From NCBI GenBank assembly GCA_015066385.1, contig SVOJ01000006.1, positions 46,581 to 110,580 on the forward strand: DNA of 64,000 nucleotides, read 5' to 3'. Shown piece by piece: positions 1-7,681 of the stretch. The position numbers and the translations under genes are program-made. Each line of letters opens with the position of its first letter. The stretch's first letter is position 1. Source of the stretch: Oscillospiraceae bacterium (lineage in GTDB: Bacteria > Bacillota > Clostridia > Oscillospirales > Acutalibacteraceae). The notes under the pieces are model-generated. The model did not search any database. It was given only the letters and a program-made list of their open reading frames with translations, and was not told where the DNA came from.

Positions 1-2
1 TT

Positions 3-569
3 GTGGTCAACCCCGGCGAAACATTTTCATTCTGGCAGCTGGTCGGCAATCCCTCCAAAAAGAACGGTTTCAAGGACGGCAGAGTCATTCATCAGAATAA
101 AATCATTGCGGGCACGGGCGGCGGTCTTTGCAATTTAAGCAACACCGTACATCTGCTCATTCTCGAAAGCCCTATGACCGTGACGGAATTTCACACCCAT
201 TCCGATGCACTTGCCCCCGACCCCGGCAAGAGAGTTCCCCTGAGTGCAGGCACATCCGTCAGTTACAACAATGTTGATTTTCGTTTCAAGAACAATACCG
301 ACCAGGCCATTCAGCTTCTGATGTGGTGTGACGGCGAAGAACTCAAAGCAGAACTGCGCAGTGAACGAGCCTTCGACCGGTGTTATGAAATTGTGGAAGA
401 AGACCACCATTTTGCAAAAGAGGGGGAAAAGTTTTTCCGCGTTTCCAAGATTTTCCGTGCCGTCAAGAATCGGGAAACAGGCGAAGAAGTCGGCAAGGAA
501 CTCATCTGGGACAATCATTCCGAGGTCATGTTTGACTATGACCTGATCCCTACCGATCAGATCCGATAA
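3..569 (+). CDS. VanW family protein, 5'-truncated by window edge
   Basis: The reading frame is open from the first base, so the start lies outside the window; 188 residues remain. The segment beginning NPGETFSFW, with GGGLCNLSNTVH and a following VTEFHTHS stretch, is the recognisable core of VanW-type proteins, named after a gene in some vancomycin-resistance clusters but widespread in Firmicutes without proven activity. The conserved Cys and His in these motifs are present. No van genes are visible here, so no resistance role is implied. A strong hairpin terminator follows the stop. Confidence 0.85.
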   Translation: MVNPGETFSFWQLVGNPSKKNGFKDGRVIHQNKIIAGTGGGLCNLSNTVHLLILESPMTVTEFHTHSDALAPDPGKRVPLSAGTSVSYNNVDFRFKNNTDQAIQLLMWCDGEELKAELRSERAFDRCYEIVEEDHHFAKEGEKFFRVSKIFRAVKNRETGEEVGKELIWDNHSEVMFDYDLIPTDQIR

Positions 570-591
570 ATTTTACATACCAAAAAAACAG

Positions 592-617
592 GGGACTGCA
601 CTTGCAGTCCCTTTTGT
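592..617. terminator. Bidirectional terminator between vanW-like gene and GH5 gene
   Basis: GGGACTGC / GCAGTCCC form an 8-bp perfect stem with a 4-base loop. A T-run follows on the plus strand and a longer T-run on the minus strand, so it can end both convergent transcripts. Confidence 0.85.
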
Positions 618-631
618 TGTGCTGTTTTTAT

Positions 632-1897
632 TTATCCGATGTGATCTGCAACATTCTTTTCGTAATGGCCCGTATTCACATAGCCGTTTTGTGTCTGCAT
701 GCATTCGCCGAGTTTGCGGGCGATTTCGTCATAAGAATCGGTTTTCAGTTTTGCACGTTCAAAGCCGTCGCGACTGCCGTAAAGACACCAATCCGATTCC
801 CACATGCCGTGGCCTGCGGCTTTGTAGGTCCACAGCATCCAGCTGTAATTGAAGCGTTTCATGGACTTGAAACAGCCTTCCCATGTAGTTTTCTGATGCG
901 GATAAAATTCACCCATCAGCATCGGCACATTGGGATGCAGAATCTTCTGCAAAAACAGGAACAGGGCAAAAATGAAGTCGGAATTGTTGTAAAAATGCAC
1001 CTGATAAACCACATTATTCCAACCCTTGAACCATGTCGGCGGCAAAGCAAAGCCCGTCCAGATGCACTCCATGGTGATGATGTGATCGGCATCTGCTGCA
1101 CGCACGGCATCGTAAAGGATGGTATAAATATATTCGTTGTTGATTCTTCTGTCAATTTCCGTTGCTTCCACGTCGCACATCGGCTCGTTGAGCAGATCAT
1201 ACATAGCAACCGCAGGATTGCCCTTGAAGCGTTCGGCAATCGCCGTCCAGAGTTCCACCGTCAGCGAACGGTAAAATTCGCCTTCTTCGGTCTGCTCATA
1301 AAGACCGCAGGAACCGCCCTTGCCGTTATGCGGTGCATCACTCTGAAAACCGGGTGCACCGTGCATATCAAGAATGACATAAAGTCCTCTTTCGGCACAT
1401 TCGGCAACGACCCAATCCAGACGTGAGAAGTCCCATTCGCCGTTTTCGTCAAGAATCTTTGTTCCGTTGTCATCATAATAGAAGTTGCGGTACCAGAACG
1501 GAACACGGATACAATTGAAGCCCATTTCCGCAATCAGGTCAAGATCGTATTCGGTGAACCAGTTGTCCATATACGTATCCATCAGCGCATAGGCTTCTTC
1601 CAATCCGAAACGGTCAATGAGGGTTTCGAGCGAATCGTAATGATCGGTGGTTTCCTCATAGGGAGAAAGCCAGTCTTCCCAGATCATCCAGGAGCCGATG
1701 TTGACCCCTTTGAGGATCACTTGTTCGCCTTTTTGGTTGACGATTTTTGTGCCCTTGGTGGTCAGAAAATCATCCTGCGTAAAAGCGGATGTTGTTTCTG
1801 CCTGCACCGCTTCAGCCGCCATGACAAAAACGGCAAACGGAATTGCCATCACAAGGCAAAGAAACACGCAAAGAATTTTTCTGCATGCCTTTTTCAT
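632..1897 (-). CDS. Secreted glycoside hydrolase family 5 (glucanase/cellulase type)
   Basis: A 421-residue protein with an N-terminal signal peptide (Lys-rich start, hydrophobic core, cleavage near the AEAVQA region) and a TIM-barrel glycosidase domain. GH5 landmarks in order are GFNCIRVPFW, YVILDMHGAPG, the acid/base Glu in YDLLNEPM and the probable nucleophile Glu in LMGEF. The pattern is closest to endo-glucanase/exo-1,3-glucanase members; substrate cannot be fixed by eye. I use the ATG at 1897 because GAGGAG lies just upstream; an in-frame TTG two codons earlier is less likely. It lies 17 bp after the acidic lipoprotein gene, probably the same transcript from the promoter at 2361-2389. 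It has no dockerin or cellulose-binding module. Confidence 0.9.
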   Translation of the reverse strand: MKKACRKILCVFLCLVMAIPFAVFVMAAEAVQAETTSAFTQDDFLTTKGTKIVNQKGEQVILKGVNIGSWMIWEDWLSPYEETTDHYDSLETLIDRFGLEEAYALMDTYMDNWFTEYDLDLIAEMGFNCIRVPFWYRNFYYDDNGTKILDENGEWDFSRLDWVVAECAERGLYVILDMHGAPGFQSDAPHNGKGGSCGLYEQTEEGEFYRSLTVELWTAIAERFKGNPAVAMYDLLNEPMCDVEATEIDRRINNEYIYTILYDAVRAADADHIITMECIWTGFALPPTWFKGWNNVVYQVHFYNNSDFIFALFLFLQKILHPNVPMLMGEFYPHQKTTWEGCFKSMKRFNYSWMLWTYKAAGHGMWESDWCLYGSRDGFERAKLKTDSYDEIARKLGECMQTQNGYVNTGHYEKNVADHIG

Positions 1898-1914
1898 AAT
1901 CAATCTCCTCGCAT

Positions 1915-2328
1915 TTAATCGTTATTGTCATTGAGCGCACTGTTGACCTTGTCTGCCGCACCTGCAAGGGCTTCCTCCACCACATCGGCGGCACCGCCGA
2001 GGGCTTCACCGACTACGTCTTCCACACCGCCGAGAATGGTATCAAGGAACGAAGAACCCGTGCCGGTATATTTTTCCTGCACATCCTCTGCATCGGCTTC
2101 GGTGTTGTCGGCTTCGGTATCCGCTTCGTCAGCCGCCGTTGTGTCGGCATCTTCATCGTTTTTATCATTCTTCTCATCTGTTGCGTCTTCTTCATTCATT
2201 TCATCAACAACGCTGCCGCTATCGGGGTCATCCACGCTCACTTCGTTTCTGTTGCCGCAGGAAGCAAACACGGTGATCATGATGATTGCAAGAAAAAAGC
2301 AACCTAAAATAGCAAGAAAATTTTTCAT
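1915..2328 (-). CDS. Small acidic lipoprotein, function unknown
   Basis: 137 residues. A short lysine-poor signal with a hydrophobic stretch ends in the lipobox-like VFASC, so the Cys at about residue 24 is probably lipidated. The rest is low complexity: a long Asp/Glu/Thr/Ala tract, then amphipathic repeats built on GGxxDxVxEAL. First gene of a two-gene operon with the GH5 enzyme. It could be a surface spacer or anchor factor; nothing assigns a function. Confidence 0.7.
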   Translation of the reverse strand: MKNFLAILGCFFLAIIMITVFASCGNRNEVSVDDPDSGSVVDEMNEEDATDEKNDKNDEDADTTAADEADTEADNTEADAEDVQEKYTGTGSSFLDTILGGVEDVVGEALGGAADVVEEALAGAADKVNSALNDNND

Positions 2329-2360
2329 TCAGAAAACCTCACAGTTATAATTCTTCTTTT

Positions 2361-2389
2361 ACTGTATCATAATAATTTCAAAAAAGCAA
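2361..2389 (-). promoter_or_regulatory. Sigma-A promoter of lipoprotein-GH5 operon
   Basis: Minus strand TTGCTT-N17-TACAGT about 35 bp upstream of the lipoprotein start. Confidence 0.6.
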
Positions 2390-2391
2390 GT

Positions 2392-3465
2392 TTATAAATC
2401 AAATCTGCCTGCAAAATCCGCACTTGCACACTCTGTCAGCGGCAAACGGACGGACTTCCCCTCTGCGGCGGATTTGTAAACGGCAAGCACGGTTTCAAGT
2501 GCATCCCTGCCTGCTTTGGCGGTAACATACGGCTGTCTGCCCTCCCGCACGGCGGCGGCAAAATCCTTGAACAGGCTTGTGTGCCCGTTGCCGTAGACAT
2601 TGTCGGTTTTTTCAATCAGCCCGCTGAGATCCGATTCCGCATGCGGCATCTGCCAGACCTCGACGGTGTTTGCAGACGTGCCGCCGAGTTTGATCATGCC
2701 CGTATCGCCGAACACGGAAAGATGTTCTTCAAGGTCGATATCCGTGCAATTGACCGTACCTTCGAGTGTGGCAACCGCACCGTTGGCAAACTTGAGCACC
2801 GCCACACCGACGTCTTCCGCTTCAATATACGGATGCTGTCTGCGTTCCGTAAACCCGAACACTTCGACCAACTCACCGCCGAGCATCCATCGAAGAAGGT
2901 CGATGCCGTGAATACACTGATTCATCAGCGTGCCGCCGTCGGAAGCCCATTTACCGCGCCAGTCAGCCTGATCATAATAGCTCTTGCCGCGGCTCCAGCG
3001 AACGGTGATCGCACCGTGGGAAATCTGTCCCAGCCAACCCGCATCAATGGCTTTTCGCATTTCCTGCACGGCAATGTTGAAACGGTTCTGATGACAGACA
3101 CCCACCGTGACATTGTGCTTTTCAGCCGCCGCGATGATTTTCTCGGCATCCTGCACGGACATGGCGATGGGTTTTTCAATAAGGGTATGTACACCGCTCG
3201 CAATGCAATCGAGTGCCGCCGCCGCGTGCAGACCGCTGGGAAGGGCAATGCTGACCATGTCGGGCTTTTCTGTATGTAATAAGGTATTCCAATCCGTATA
3301 ACGGGGCAAATTGCCGAATTCTTCAGCCAATGAAGCACGCGCAAGCATATCGTCAATGTTTTCAAAAGAACAATCGCAAAATGCAATGATTTCAAGTCCG
3401 TTTGCCCTTGCGGCTTTCAGATGATGCGGCGAAACACGGCCGCAACCGATGAGAGCGTATTTCAT
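2392..3465 (-). CDS. Gfo/Idh/MocA family NAD(P)-dependent oxidoreductase
   Basis: 357 residues, usual length. The N-terminal Rossmann fold starts ALIGCGRVSPHHL (GxGxxxxxH type). The EKPIAMS motif (catalytic-site Lys of the family) is at about residues 98-104, followed by the C-terminal alpha/beta substrate domain with the MNQCIHGIDLLRW motif containing the conserved His/Asp. Members oxidise or reduce sugars, inositols or their derivatives; the substrate is not evident. It appears monocistronic, with its own promoter at 3506-3534. Confidence 0.9.
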   Translation of the reverse strand: MKYALIGCGRVSPHHLKAARANGLEIIAFCDCSFENIDDMLARASLAEEFGNLPRYTDWNTLLHTEKPDMVSIALPSGLHAAAALDCIASGVHTLIEKPIAMSVQDAEKIIAAAEKHNVTVGVCHQNRFNIAVQEMRKAIDAGWLGQISHGAITVRWSRGKSYYDQADWRGKWASDGGTLMNQCIHGIDLLRWMLGGELVEVFGFTERRQHPYIEAEDVGVAVLKFANGAVATLEGTVNCTDIDLEEHLSVFGDTGMIKLGGTSANTVEVWQMPHAESDLSGLIEKTDNVYGNGHTSLFKDFAAAVREGRQPYVTAKAGRDALETVLAVYKSAAEGKSVRLPLTECASADFAGRFDL

Positions 3466-3505
3466 GAATTTCCCTCGCCTTCTTTTTTTGTTTATTTCTT
3501 ATTTT

Positions 3506-3534
3506 ATTGTAACATACTGAAAAGGGAAAAGCAA
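3506..3534 (-). promoter_or_regulatory. Promoter of Gfo/Idh/MocA gene
   Basis: Minus strand TTGCTT-N17-TACAAT, about 40 bp upstream of the start codon. Confidence 0.6.
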
Positions 3535-3620
3535 GATAATAAAAATACGCGATTGCGTGAAATAAAAATAAATTACGGTTTATCTGTTTGCAACCACTCT
3601 GCGTATTACGAAAAAAAATA

Positions 3621-3647
3621 TTAGCACTCTAACACTGAGAGTGCTAA
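3621..3647 (+). promoter_or_regulatory. CIRCE operator (HrcA binding site)
   Basis: A perfect 9-9-9 inverted repeat, TTAGCACTC-N9-GAGTGCTAA, identical to the CIRCE consensus that binds the heat-shock repressor HrcA. It lies 185 bp upstream of the Hsp20 gene. Upstream, at 3569-3586, is a single arm of the AAATTACGGTTTAT repeat seen elsewhere in the window. Confidence 0.93.
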
Positions 3648-3832
3648 TATTTACAGTTTGGCAACAAAACGGTCATTTATTTGTAACAATATTGCGTTAT
3701 ATTACAATTGCCGAAGGGGAAAGATACCTAAGGTGATCCAAACAGGAGATGATTCCGATGCACAGACAATCATAGCTTGCATATAGTATACAATATCAAA
3801 AACGAAAAACAATCTTATGGAGGTACTTTATT

Positions 3833-4279
3833 ATGTTAGAAATCAGACCCGCAACCCGCAGAAATCTTTATGCAAATCCGTTTCGTCTTTTTGATGAATT
3901 TGACCGTGCCTTTTTCGGCAACACATTCGGCAACCTGAACGCAGACACCGCATCCATCCGCACCGACATTACCGAAACCGCAGACGGTTACCTGCTTGAA
4001 GCGGAACTGCCCGGCTACGGCAAAGAGGACATTCAGCTGTCCGTGGACGGTGATATGCTCACCATCACTGCCGAACGCAAGAGCGAAACGGAAGAAAAGG
4101 ACAGCGAAAACCGTGTTATCCGCAGTGAACGCAGATACGGAACCTGTTCCCGCCGTTTTGACATTTCGGGCATCAATGCAGAAGACATCGGCGCAAAATA
4201 CGAAAACGGTATCCTCAGCCTGACACTTCCAAAAAAGGCAGTGGAAGTACCGCAGGCACGCAGAATTGACATTCAGTGA
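3833..4279 (+). CDS. Small heat-shock protein, Hsp20/alpha-crystallin family
   Basis: 148 residues, typical length. N-terminal arm (LFDEFDRAFFGN), then the alpha-crystallin beta-sandwich with the ELPGYGKEDIQLSVDGDMLTI core and the C-terminal signature GILSLTLPK. ATP-independent holdase chaperone of the cytoplasm. A good ribosome site (GGAGG) is 8-12 bp before the ATG. The exact CIRCE element upstream places it under HrcA; Firmicutes hsp genes under CIRCE are usually groESL and dnaK, so an HrcA-controlled Hsp20 is a notable variation. Confidence 0.95.
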   Translation: MLEIRPATRRNLYANPFRLFDEFDRAFFGNTFGNLNADTASIRTDITETADGYLLEAELPGYGKEDIQLSVDGDMLTITAERKSETEEKDSENRVIRSERRYGTCSRRFDISGINAEDIGAKYENGILSLTLPKKAVEVPQARRIDIQ

Positions 4280-4342
4280 TTTTCTCCTTCCTCACGGCGG
4301 GGGCTTTGCAGAAATGCAAAGCTCCTGCTTTTTAATTTGTGA

Positions 4343-4371
4343 TTGCAAATTATGTCGAAATGTGTTAGAAT
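4343..4371 (+). promoter_or_regulatory. Toxin mRNA promoter, module copy 1
   Basis: TTGCAA-N17-TAGAAT. The same arrangement (TTGCAA-N17-TAAAAT) precedes the second toxin copy. Between it and the ORF the leader can form hairpins at 4411-4428 (CCCTC/GAGGG) and 4438-4455 (CCCTCC/GGAGGG); the second buries the Shine-Dalgarno sequence. Confidence 0.7.
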
Positions 4372-4461
4372 CATTTTCGGATAAGGCAGACCTTAAACGG
4401 TAGGCGGTTGCCCTCGCAATACGGAGGGTGTTCTTTTCCCTCCGGAAAGGAGGGGATGCAC

Positions 4462-4566
4462 ATGGTAACATACGAAGCACTTTTCATGTTGTTAAGTCTT
4501 CTTATATCCTTGTCAACTCTTGTGTTTTATATGTGCGAACACATATTTAACACAAAAAAGAAATAA
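4462..4566 (+). CDS. Putative type I toxin, Hol_Tox (holin-like) small membrane peptide, copy 1
   Basis: A 34-residue ORF starting MVTYEALFMLLSLL, with one hydrophobic membrane-spanning stretch and a Lys-rich tail (TKKK). The MVTYEAL opening is characteristic of the small holin-like toxin family of Firmicutes type I systems. AAGGAGGGG is 8 bp before this ATG; an ATG six bases earlier is too close. The 3' end is overlapped by an antisense RNA gene, the classic type I layout. Toxicity is inferred from family and architecture only. Confidence 0.75.
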   Translation: MVTYEALFMLLSLLISLSTLVFYMCEHIFNTKKK

Positions 4567-4646
4567 CCGCCCCGATCCGCTAAATCAGGCGGTTATTTCT
4601 ATCGCTTAACATTAGAGGTCAAACCGTCTATCGGTCTGCCTTGTTC
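4554..4646 (-). ncRNA. Antisense antitoxin RNA, copy 1
   Basis: Predicted ~93-nt RNA. It starts ~7 bp after a consensus promoter at 4653-4681 and ends at a hairpin (GAAATAACCGCC/GGCGGTTATTTC, 4560-4599) followed by six U. It overlaps the last codons and 3' end of the toxin mRNA; the same hairpin read on the other strand can end the toxin transcript. Its 5' end AAGGCAGACC also occurs near the 5' end of the toxin mRNA. Confidence 0.7.
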
Positions 4647-4652
4647 ACTTAC

Positions 4653-4681
4653 ATTATACCAATCTTTCTTCATTCTGTCAA
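4653..4681 (-). promoter_or_regulatory. Antitoxin RNA promoter, copy 1
   Basis: Perfect consensus TTGACA-N17-TATAAT on the minus strand, stronger than the toxin promoter, as expected for an antisense antitoxin. Confidence 0.85.
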
Positions 4682-4704
4682 CACCTGTTTTCGGGTGTTT
4701 TTTT
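4680..4704 (+). terminator. Hairpin terminator upstream of EEP gene
   Basis: AACACC/GGTGTT stem followed by seven T on the plus strand. It overlaps the -35 of the antitoxin promoter. Confidence 0.5.
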
Positions 4705-4737
4705 GTGCCGCCGATCGCAGTTCGGATCAAAAAAGGA

Positions 4738-4766
4738 TTGACATGCATTGTTTTATCGTATATGCT
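4738..4766 (+). promoter_or_regulatory. Promoter of EEP-family lipoprotein gene
   Basis: TTGACA-N17-TATGCT, 33 bp upstream of the start codon. Confidence 0.65.
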
Positions 4767-4798
4767 GAAATCACAAAAACAAAAAAGTGAGGTTCGTT

Positions 4799-5659
4799 AT
4801 GAAAAAGACTTTTGCAAAAATCACCGCTTTATTGTGTGCTCTGCTGTGCGTGGCAGGTCTTTGTGCCTGCAACAGCGAAATTGAGTACAAAGATGTGCTC
4901 ACCGATGCCGATTCCGTTCGCATCATGTCCTTCAACATCCGTTACGGCGAATACAAAAGAAGAAAAAACATTGTTCCGCAGCTGATCACCGAATATGCAC
5001 CCGATTCGCTCGGTATTCAGGAATGCACCTATGAATGGTATTTACAGTTGCAGGAAAAACTGCCCGACTATGAATTCATCGGTGTGGGCAGAGATTCGGG
5101 TGATTTAAGCGAGGAATGCGGCGAAATTTCGGCTGTGCTGTTCCGCAAAGACAAATACACCCTTGTTGACAGCGGCACTTTCTGGGTCAGCGAAACGCCC
5201 GAAGAAGTTTCCTTCGGCTGGGATGCCGCTTGCAGACGAATCTGCACATGGGTTATTCTTGAAAATATTGAAACAGGTGAGCAGTTTGCCCATGTCAACA
5301 CTCACCTTGACCACGAGGGACAGGAAGCCCGCGTAAACGGCTCGAAGATGGTCGCCGAACACGCAATGACCTTCGATATGCCCACGGTTCTGACAGGTGA
5401 CTTCAACTTCAAAAAGGAAACCGACCTTTACAACGGCATCGTTGCCGCAGGGCTTCGCGATACACAGGATCTTGCAGCAAGCACCATGAACGGAAAAACA
5501 TACCACGGTTATGAGGGCGGCGAAGACGGTCTTCCCATCGACTTCATTTTTGTGAATGACAAAATTGAATCCGTTTCCGTTTACAAGATCATCCGCGAAA
5601 AATACAATCTCAAATACACATCCGACCACTATCCCATCTATGCGGATATGAAATTTTAA
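4799..5659 (+). CDS. Endonuclease/exonuclease/phosphatase-family lipoprotein
   Basis: 286 residues from the ATG at 4799; the GTG at 4787 is part of the GTGAGG ribosome site. A signal peptide ends in the lipobox LCAC, so the protein is probably anchored outside the cell. The EEP fold is shown by IMSFNIRYGE, IGIQECT-type Glu (SLGIQECTYEW), HVNTHLDH, the LTGDFNF metal site and the terminal SDHYPIYADM. Secreted EEP proteins act on phosphodiesters or phosphomonoesters (nucleic acid, inositol phosphate, sphingomyelin). Stop codons of this gene and the convergent FAD gene overlap by 4 bp. Confidence 0.88.
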   Translation: MKKTFAKITALLCALLCVAGLCACNSEIEYKDVLTDADSVRIMSFNIRYGEYKRRKNIVPQLITEYAPDSLGIQECTYEWYLQLQEKLPDYEFIGVGRDSGDLSEECGEISAVLFRKDKYTLVDSGTFWVSETPEEVSFGWDAACRRICTWVILENIETGEQFAHVNTHLDHEGQEARVNGSKMVAEHAMTFDMPTVLTGDFNFKKETDLYNGIVAAGLRDTQDLAASTMNGKTYHGYEGGEDGLPIDFIFVNDKIESVSVYKIIREKYNLKYTSDHYPIYADMKF

Positions 5660-6966
5660 GGATTTTTCAACGGAATGACTGTTTTATCGACCTTGCGTTT
5701 CCAGCTTCTGAAATCTGCTTCGCTGTAAACTGCGGGAATCTGCTTATATACTTTTGCGACGCGGCCGCCCGACAGGGCGGCTTTTGCAGTTTTAAGCAGG
5801 GTCGGCAGATGAAAAATTCCTCTTGCCACCTTGCCGAGCATCTCTTTTGCACCCGTGTTTGCACCGCCGCTTGAAAGGTCTTCCGCATCGGCAATGCGCT
5901 TGTCAAACAGCAGGTCGAGTTTTTCGGGCTTTAAATTCAGCAGCATATTTTTGAGAATATCCACCCCCGGCAGATGTGCATGACGGCAGATGTAATCATA
6001 ATTGTATTTCCACAGCGTCTGTGTTGAAAAAGCACCGTCGGTGTCGGCAAGAATACATTCGTGCAACAGTTTTGCCGCACGGATGGAAATATCAATCCCG
6101 CAACCCGACATCGGATATGTCATGTAAGCACTGTCACCAATGGCGGCATAGCCGTCGCAGACCATCTTTGCCAACGGACGACGTACGGGAATTTTTCCGA
6201 ATGTGCCGCCGCGAAGTAAATTTTTACCCAATTGCGGGTGATTTTTTTTAAATTTCTCCCATTCCGCATCCACTTTTTCCTGCCCGAACGGACGGAATCT
6301 GCCGAGCAGAATATCGGTGCTGTTTTCTTCTGTAATAAACCACGACATGCCAGGCTCTCCGCGATGCATCAGATACAGCTCGTAGGCATGGGGATCAGGC
6401 GGGATGTCATCGGCTTTTTCATAAATACCGCGATAGGCATAAAACACCTCGCCGTCGGCGTAAGTTTGCTCAATACCGCAAACATCAGGCAGACTTTTTC
6501 GCACGGGAGAATCGACACCGCAGGCATCAATGACAAGATCGGCTGTGAAAACAAGCCCGTCTTCGGTGCGAATACCCGTCACACGGGCATTGTCCGTCAC
6601 GGCAGAAGCAATTTTTGTATGCAGGACGAATTGCACGCCGTTTTCTTTTGCATAATCTGTTAAAAGACGGGCGAGCAGTTTTCGCTCCATTTTTTCGGGC
6701 GGATTGCCGCCAAATGAAGTTTCGATCGGTGTTTTTTCGGACGGGGAATAATAACGGTTGTCGGCAAGAAAACCTTTCTGTGTTTCATCAAGAACCACAC
6801 CCGTGAGTTCTTCAACAAGACGGGTGGAATTGCTGTCTTCCCAGTCATAAGCGGATTCAACGGGGTCATTCTGTGTGTAAATCGTTACATTGTAACCGTC
6901 TTTTGCAAGCAATGCGCCGACGGCAAGACCGCCGATGCCCGCTCCGGTAATGAGAATATTTTTCAT
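5656..6966 (-). CDS. FAD-dependent oxidoreductase, geranylgeranyl-reductase/carotene-desaturase-like
   Basis: 436 residues from the ATG at 6966, preceded by AAAGGGG. The N-terminal dinucleotide motif is ITGAGIGGLAVGALLAKDGY and the second FAD-contacting segment is GYAAIGDSAYMTYPMSGCGIDISIRAAKLL. Such flavoproteins reduce isoprenoid chains or hydroxylate aromatic rings; the C-terminal basic tail has no diagnostic motif. It appears monocistronic. Substrate not assigned. Confidence 0.8.
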   Translation of the reverse strand: MKNILITGAGIGGLAVGALLAKDGYNVTIYTQNDPVESAYDWEDSNSTRLVEELTGVVLDETQKGFLADNRYYSPSEKTPIETSFGGNPPEKMERKLLARLLTDYAKENGVQFVLHTKIASAVTDNARVTGIRTEDGLVFTADLVIDACGVDSPVRKSLPDVCGIEQTYADGEVFYAYRGIYEKADDIPPDPHAYELYLMHRGEPGMSWFITEENSTDILLGRFRPFGQEKVDAEWEKFKKNHPQLGKNLLRGGTFGKIPVRRPLAKMVCDGYAAIGDSAYMTYPMSGCGIDISIRAAKLLHECILADTDGAFSTQTLWKYNYDYICRHAHLPGVDILKNMLLNLKPEKLDLLFDKRIADAEDLSSGGANTGAKEMLGKVARGIFHLPTLLKTAKAALSGGRVAKVYKQIPAVYSEADFRSWKRKVDKTVIPLKNP

Positions 6967-7024
6967 AAAAAACACCCCTTTCACGTTTTTATTAAATCAA
7001 ATAAAGAAAAATTTGTCAAGACAA

Positions 7025-7563
7025 ACAAATTACGGTTTATCGGTGAGTTGCGGTTACGCACAGACCGCCCTCCTCCACCCTTGTCGCCCCTGAAAGGGCA
7101 ATGTCGTCAACTTAAGAAATGTAAGCATATTGTCTGTCTATTAAACGGACAAATTACAGTCTGTCGAGCTGATCAGCGGTTTGATTTGTAGGGAACGCAT
7201 ACCATGCGTTCCGCTGTGAATTTGACGATGAAAATGCATTATAAACAACAGGAAACCTCATCAGACCGCCGATTTGCTCGGAACGGATGTTATCCGTTCC
7301 CTACGGTTTGTGTCCAACTTCCTGCAAATCAATCAGTTTGCCATACTTTAAATTTATTTTCCTTAAGTTGACGACATTGCCTGAAAGGGGAGATGTCTGC
7401 GTTAGCAGACAGAGGGGTTCAATCGGCTACATCAAACTTTATTGACCAAATTTGTGCAAACTTGGTTAACCCCTCTGTCACTTCGTGACATCTCCCCTTT
7501 CAGGGGCGACAAGGGTTTGAGAGGAAAATCTTCATTGATAAGAGCCCGATAAACCGTAATTTA
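7025..7563. repeat. Composite intergenic repeat with outer inverted arms, copy A
   Basis: This 540-bp non-coding block is bounded by AAATTACGGTTTATCGG at the left and its inverted counterpart CCGATAAACCGTAATTT at the right. Inside is a second pair of inverted arms (CTTGTCGCCCCTGAAAG on the left, CTTTCAGGGGCGACAAG on the right) with GGGGAGATGTC...GACAGAGGGGTT sequences, and inside that a 285-bp element. The block lies between divergent genes and carries no ORF of note. Confidence 0.85.
7097..7381. mobile_element. 285-bp MITE-like element, copy A
   Basis: Exact 20-bp terminal inverted repeats GGCAATGTCGTCAACTTAAG and complement. TGAAAG lies directly outside both ends (7091-7096 and 7382-7387), fitting a 6-bp target duplication inside CCCCTGAAAGGGG. 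The interior holds two palindromes, GGGAACGCAT-N3-ATGCGTTCC and GGAACGGAT-N-ATCCGTTCC types. It is non-coding and nearly identical to the copy at 23126-23410. Confidence 0.85.
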
Positions 7564-7681
7564 TCATCCTTTTCAAATATTTAAAAAAAATACAAAAGTG
7601 TATGGATTTTAAAGGAAATATATGTTATAATTATTTTAATTATGGGCATTTTTTACATGCTTTTGAAAGGAAGGATCCTTT

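Noticed and set aside
1..569. Glycopeptide-resistance locus because of VanW
   Set aside because: No vanHAX or regulatory genes are present; VanW-type proteins are common outside resistance clusters.
602..1426. 274-codon plus-strand ORF opposite the GH5 gene
   Set aside because: Opposite-frame shadow; GH5 motifs including both catalytic Glu are on the minus strand.
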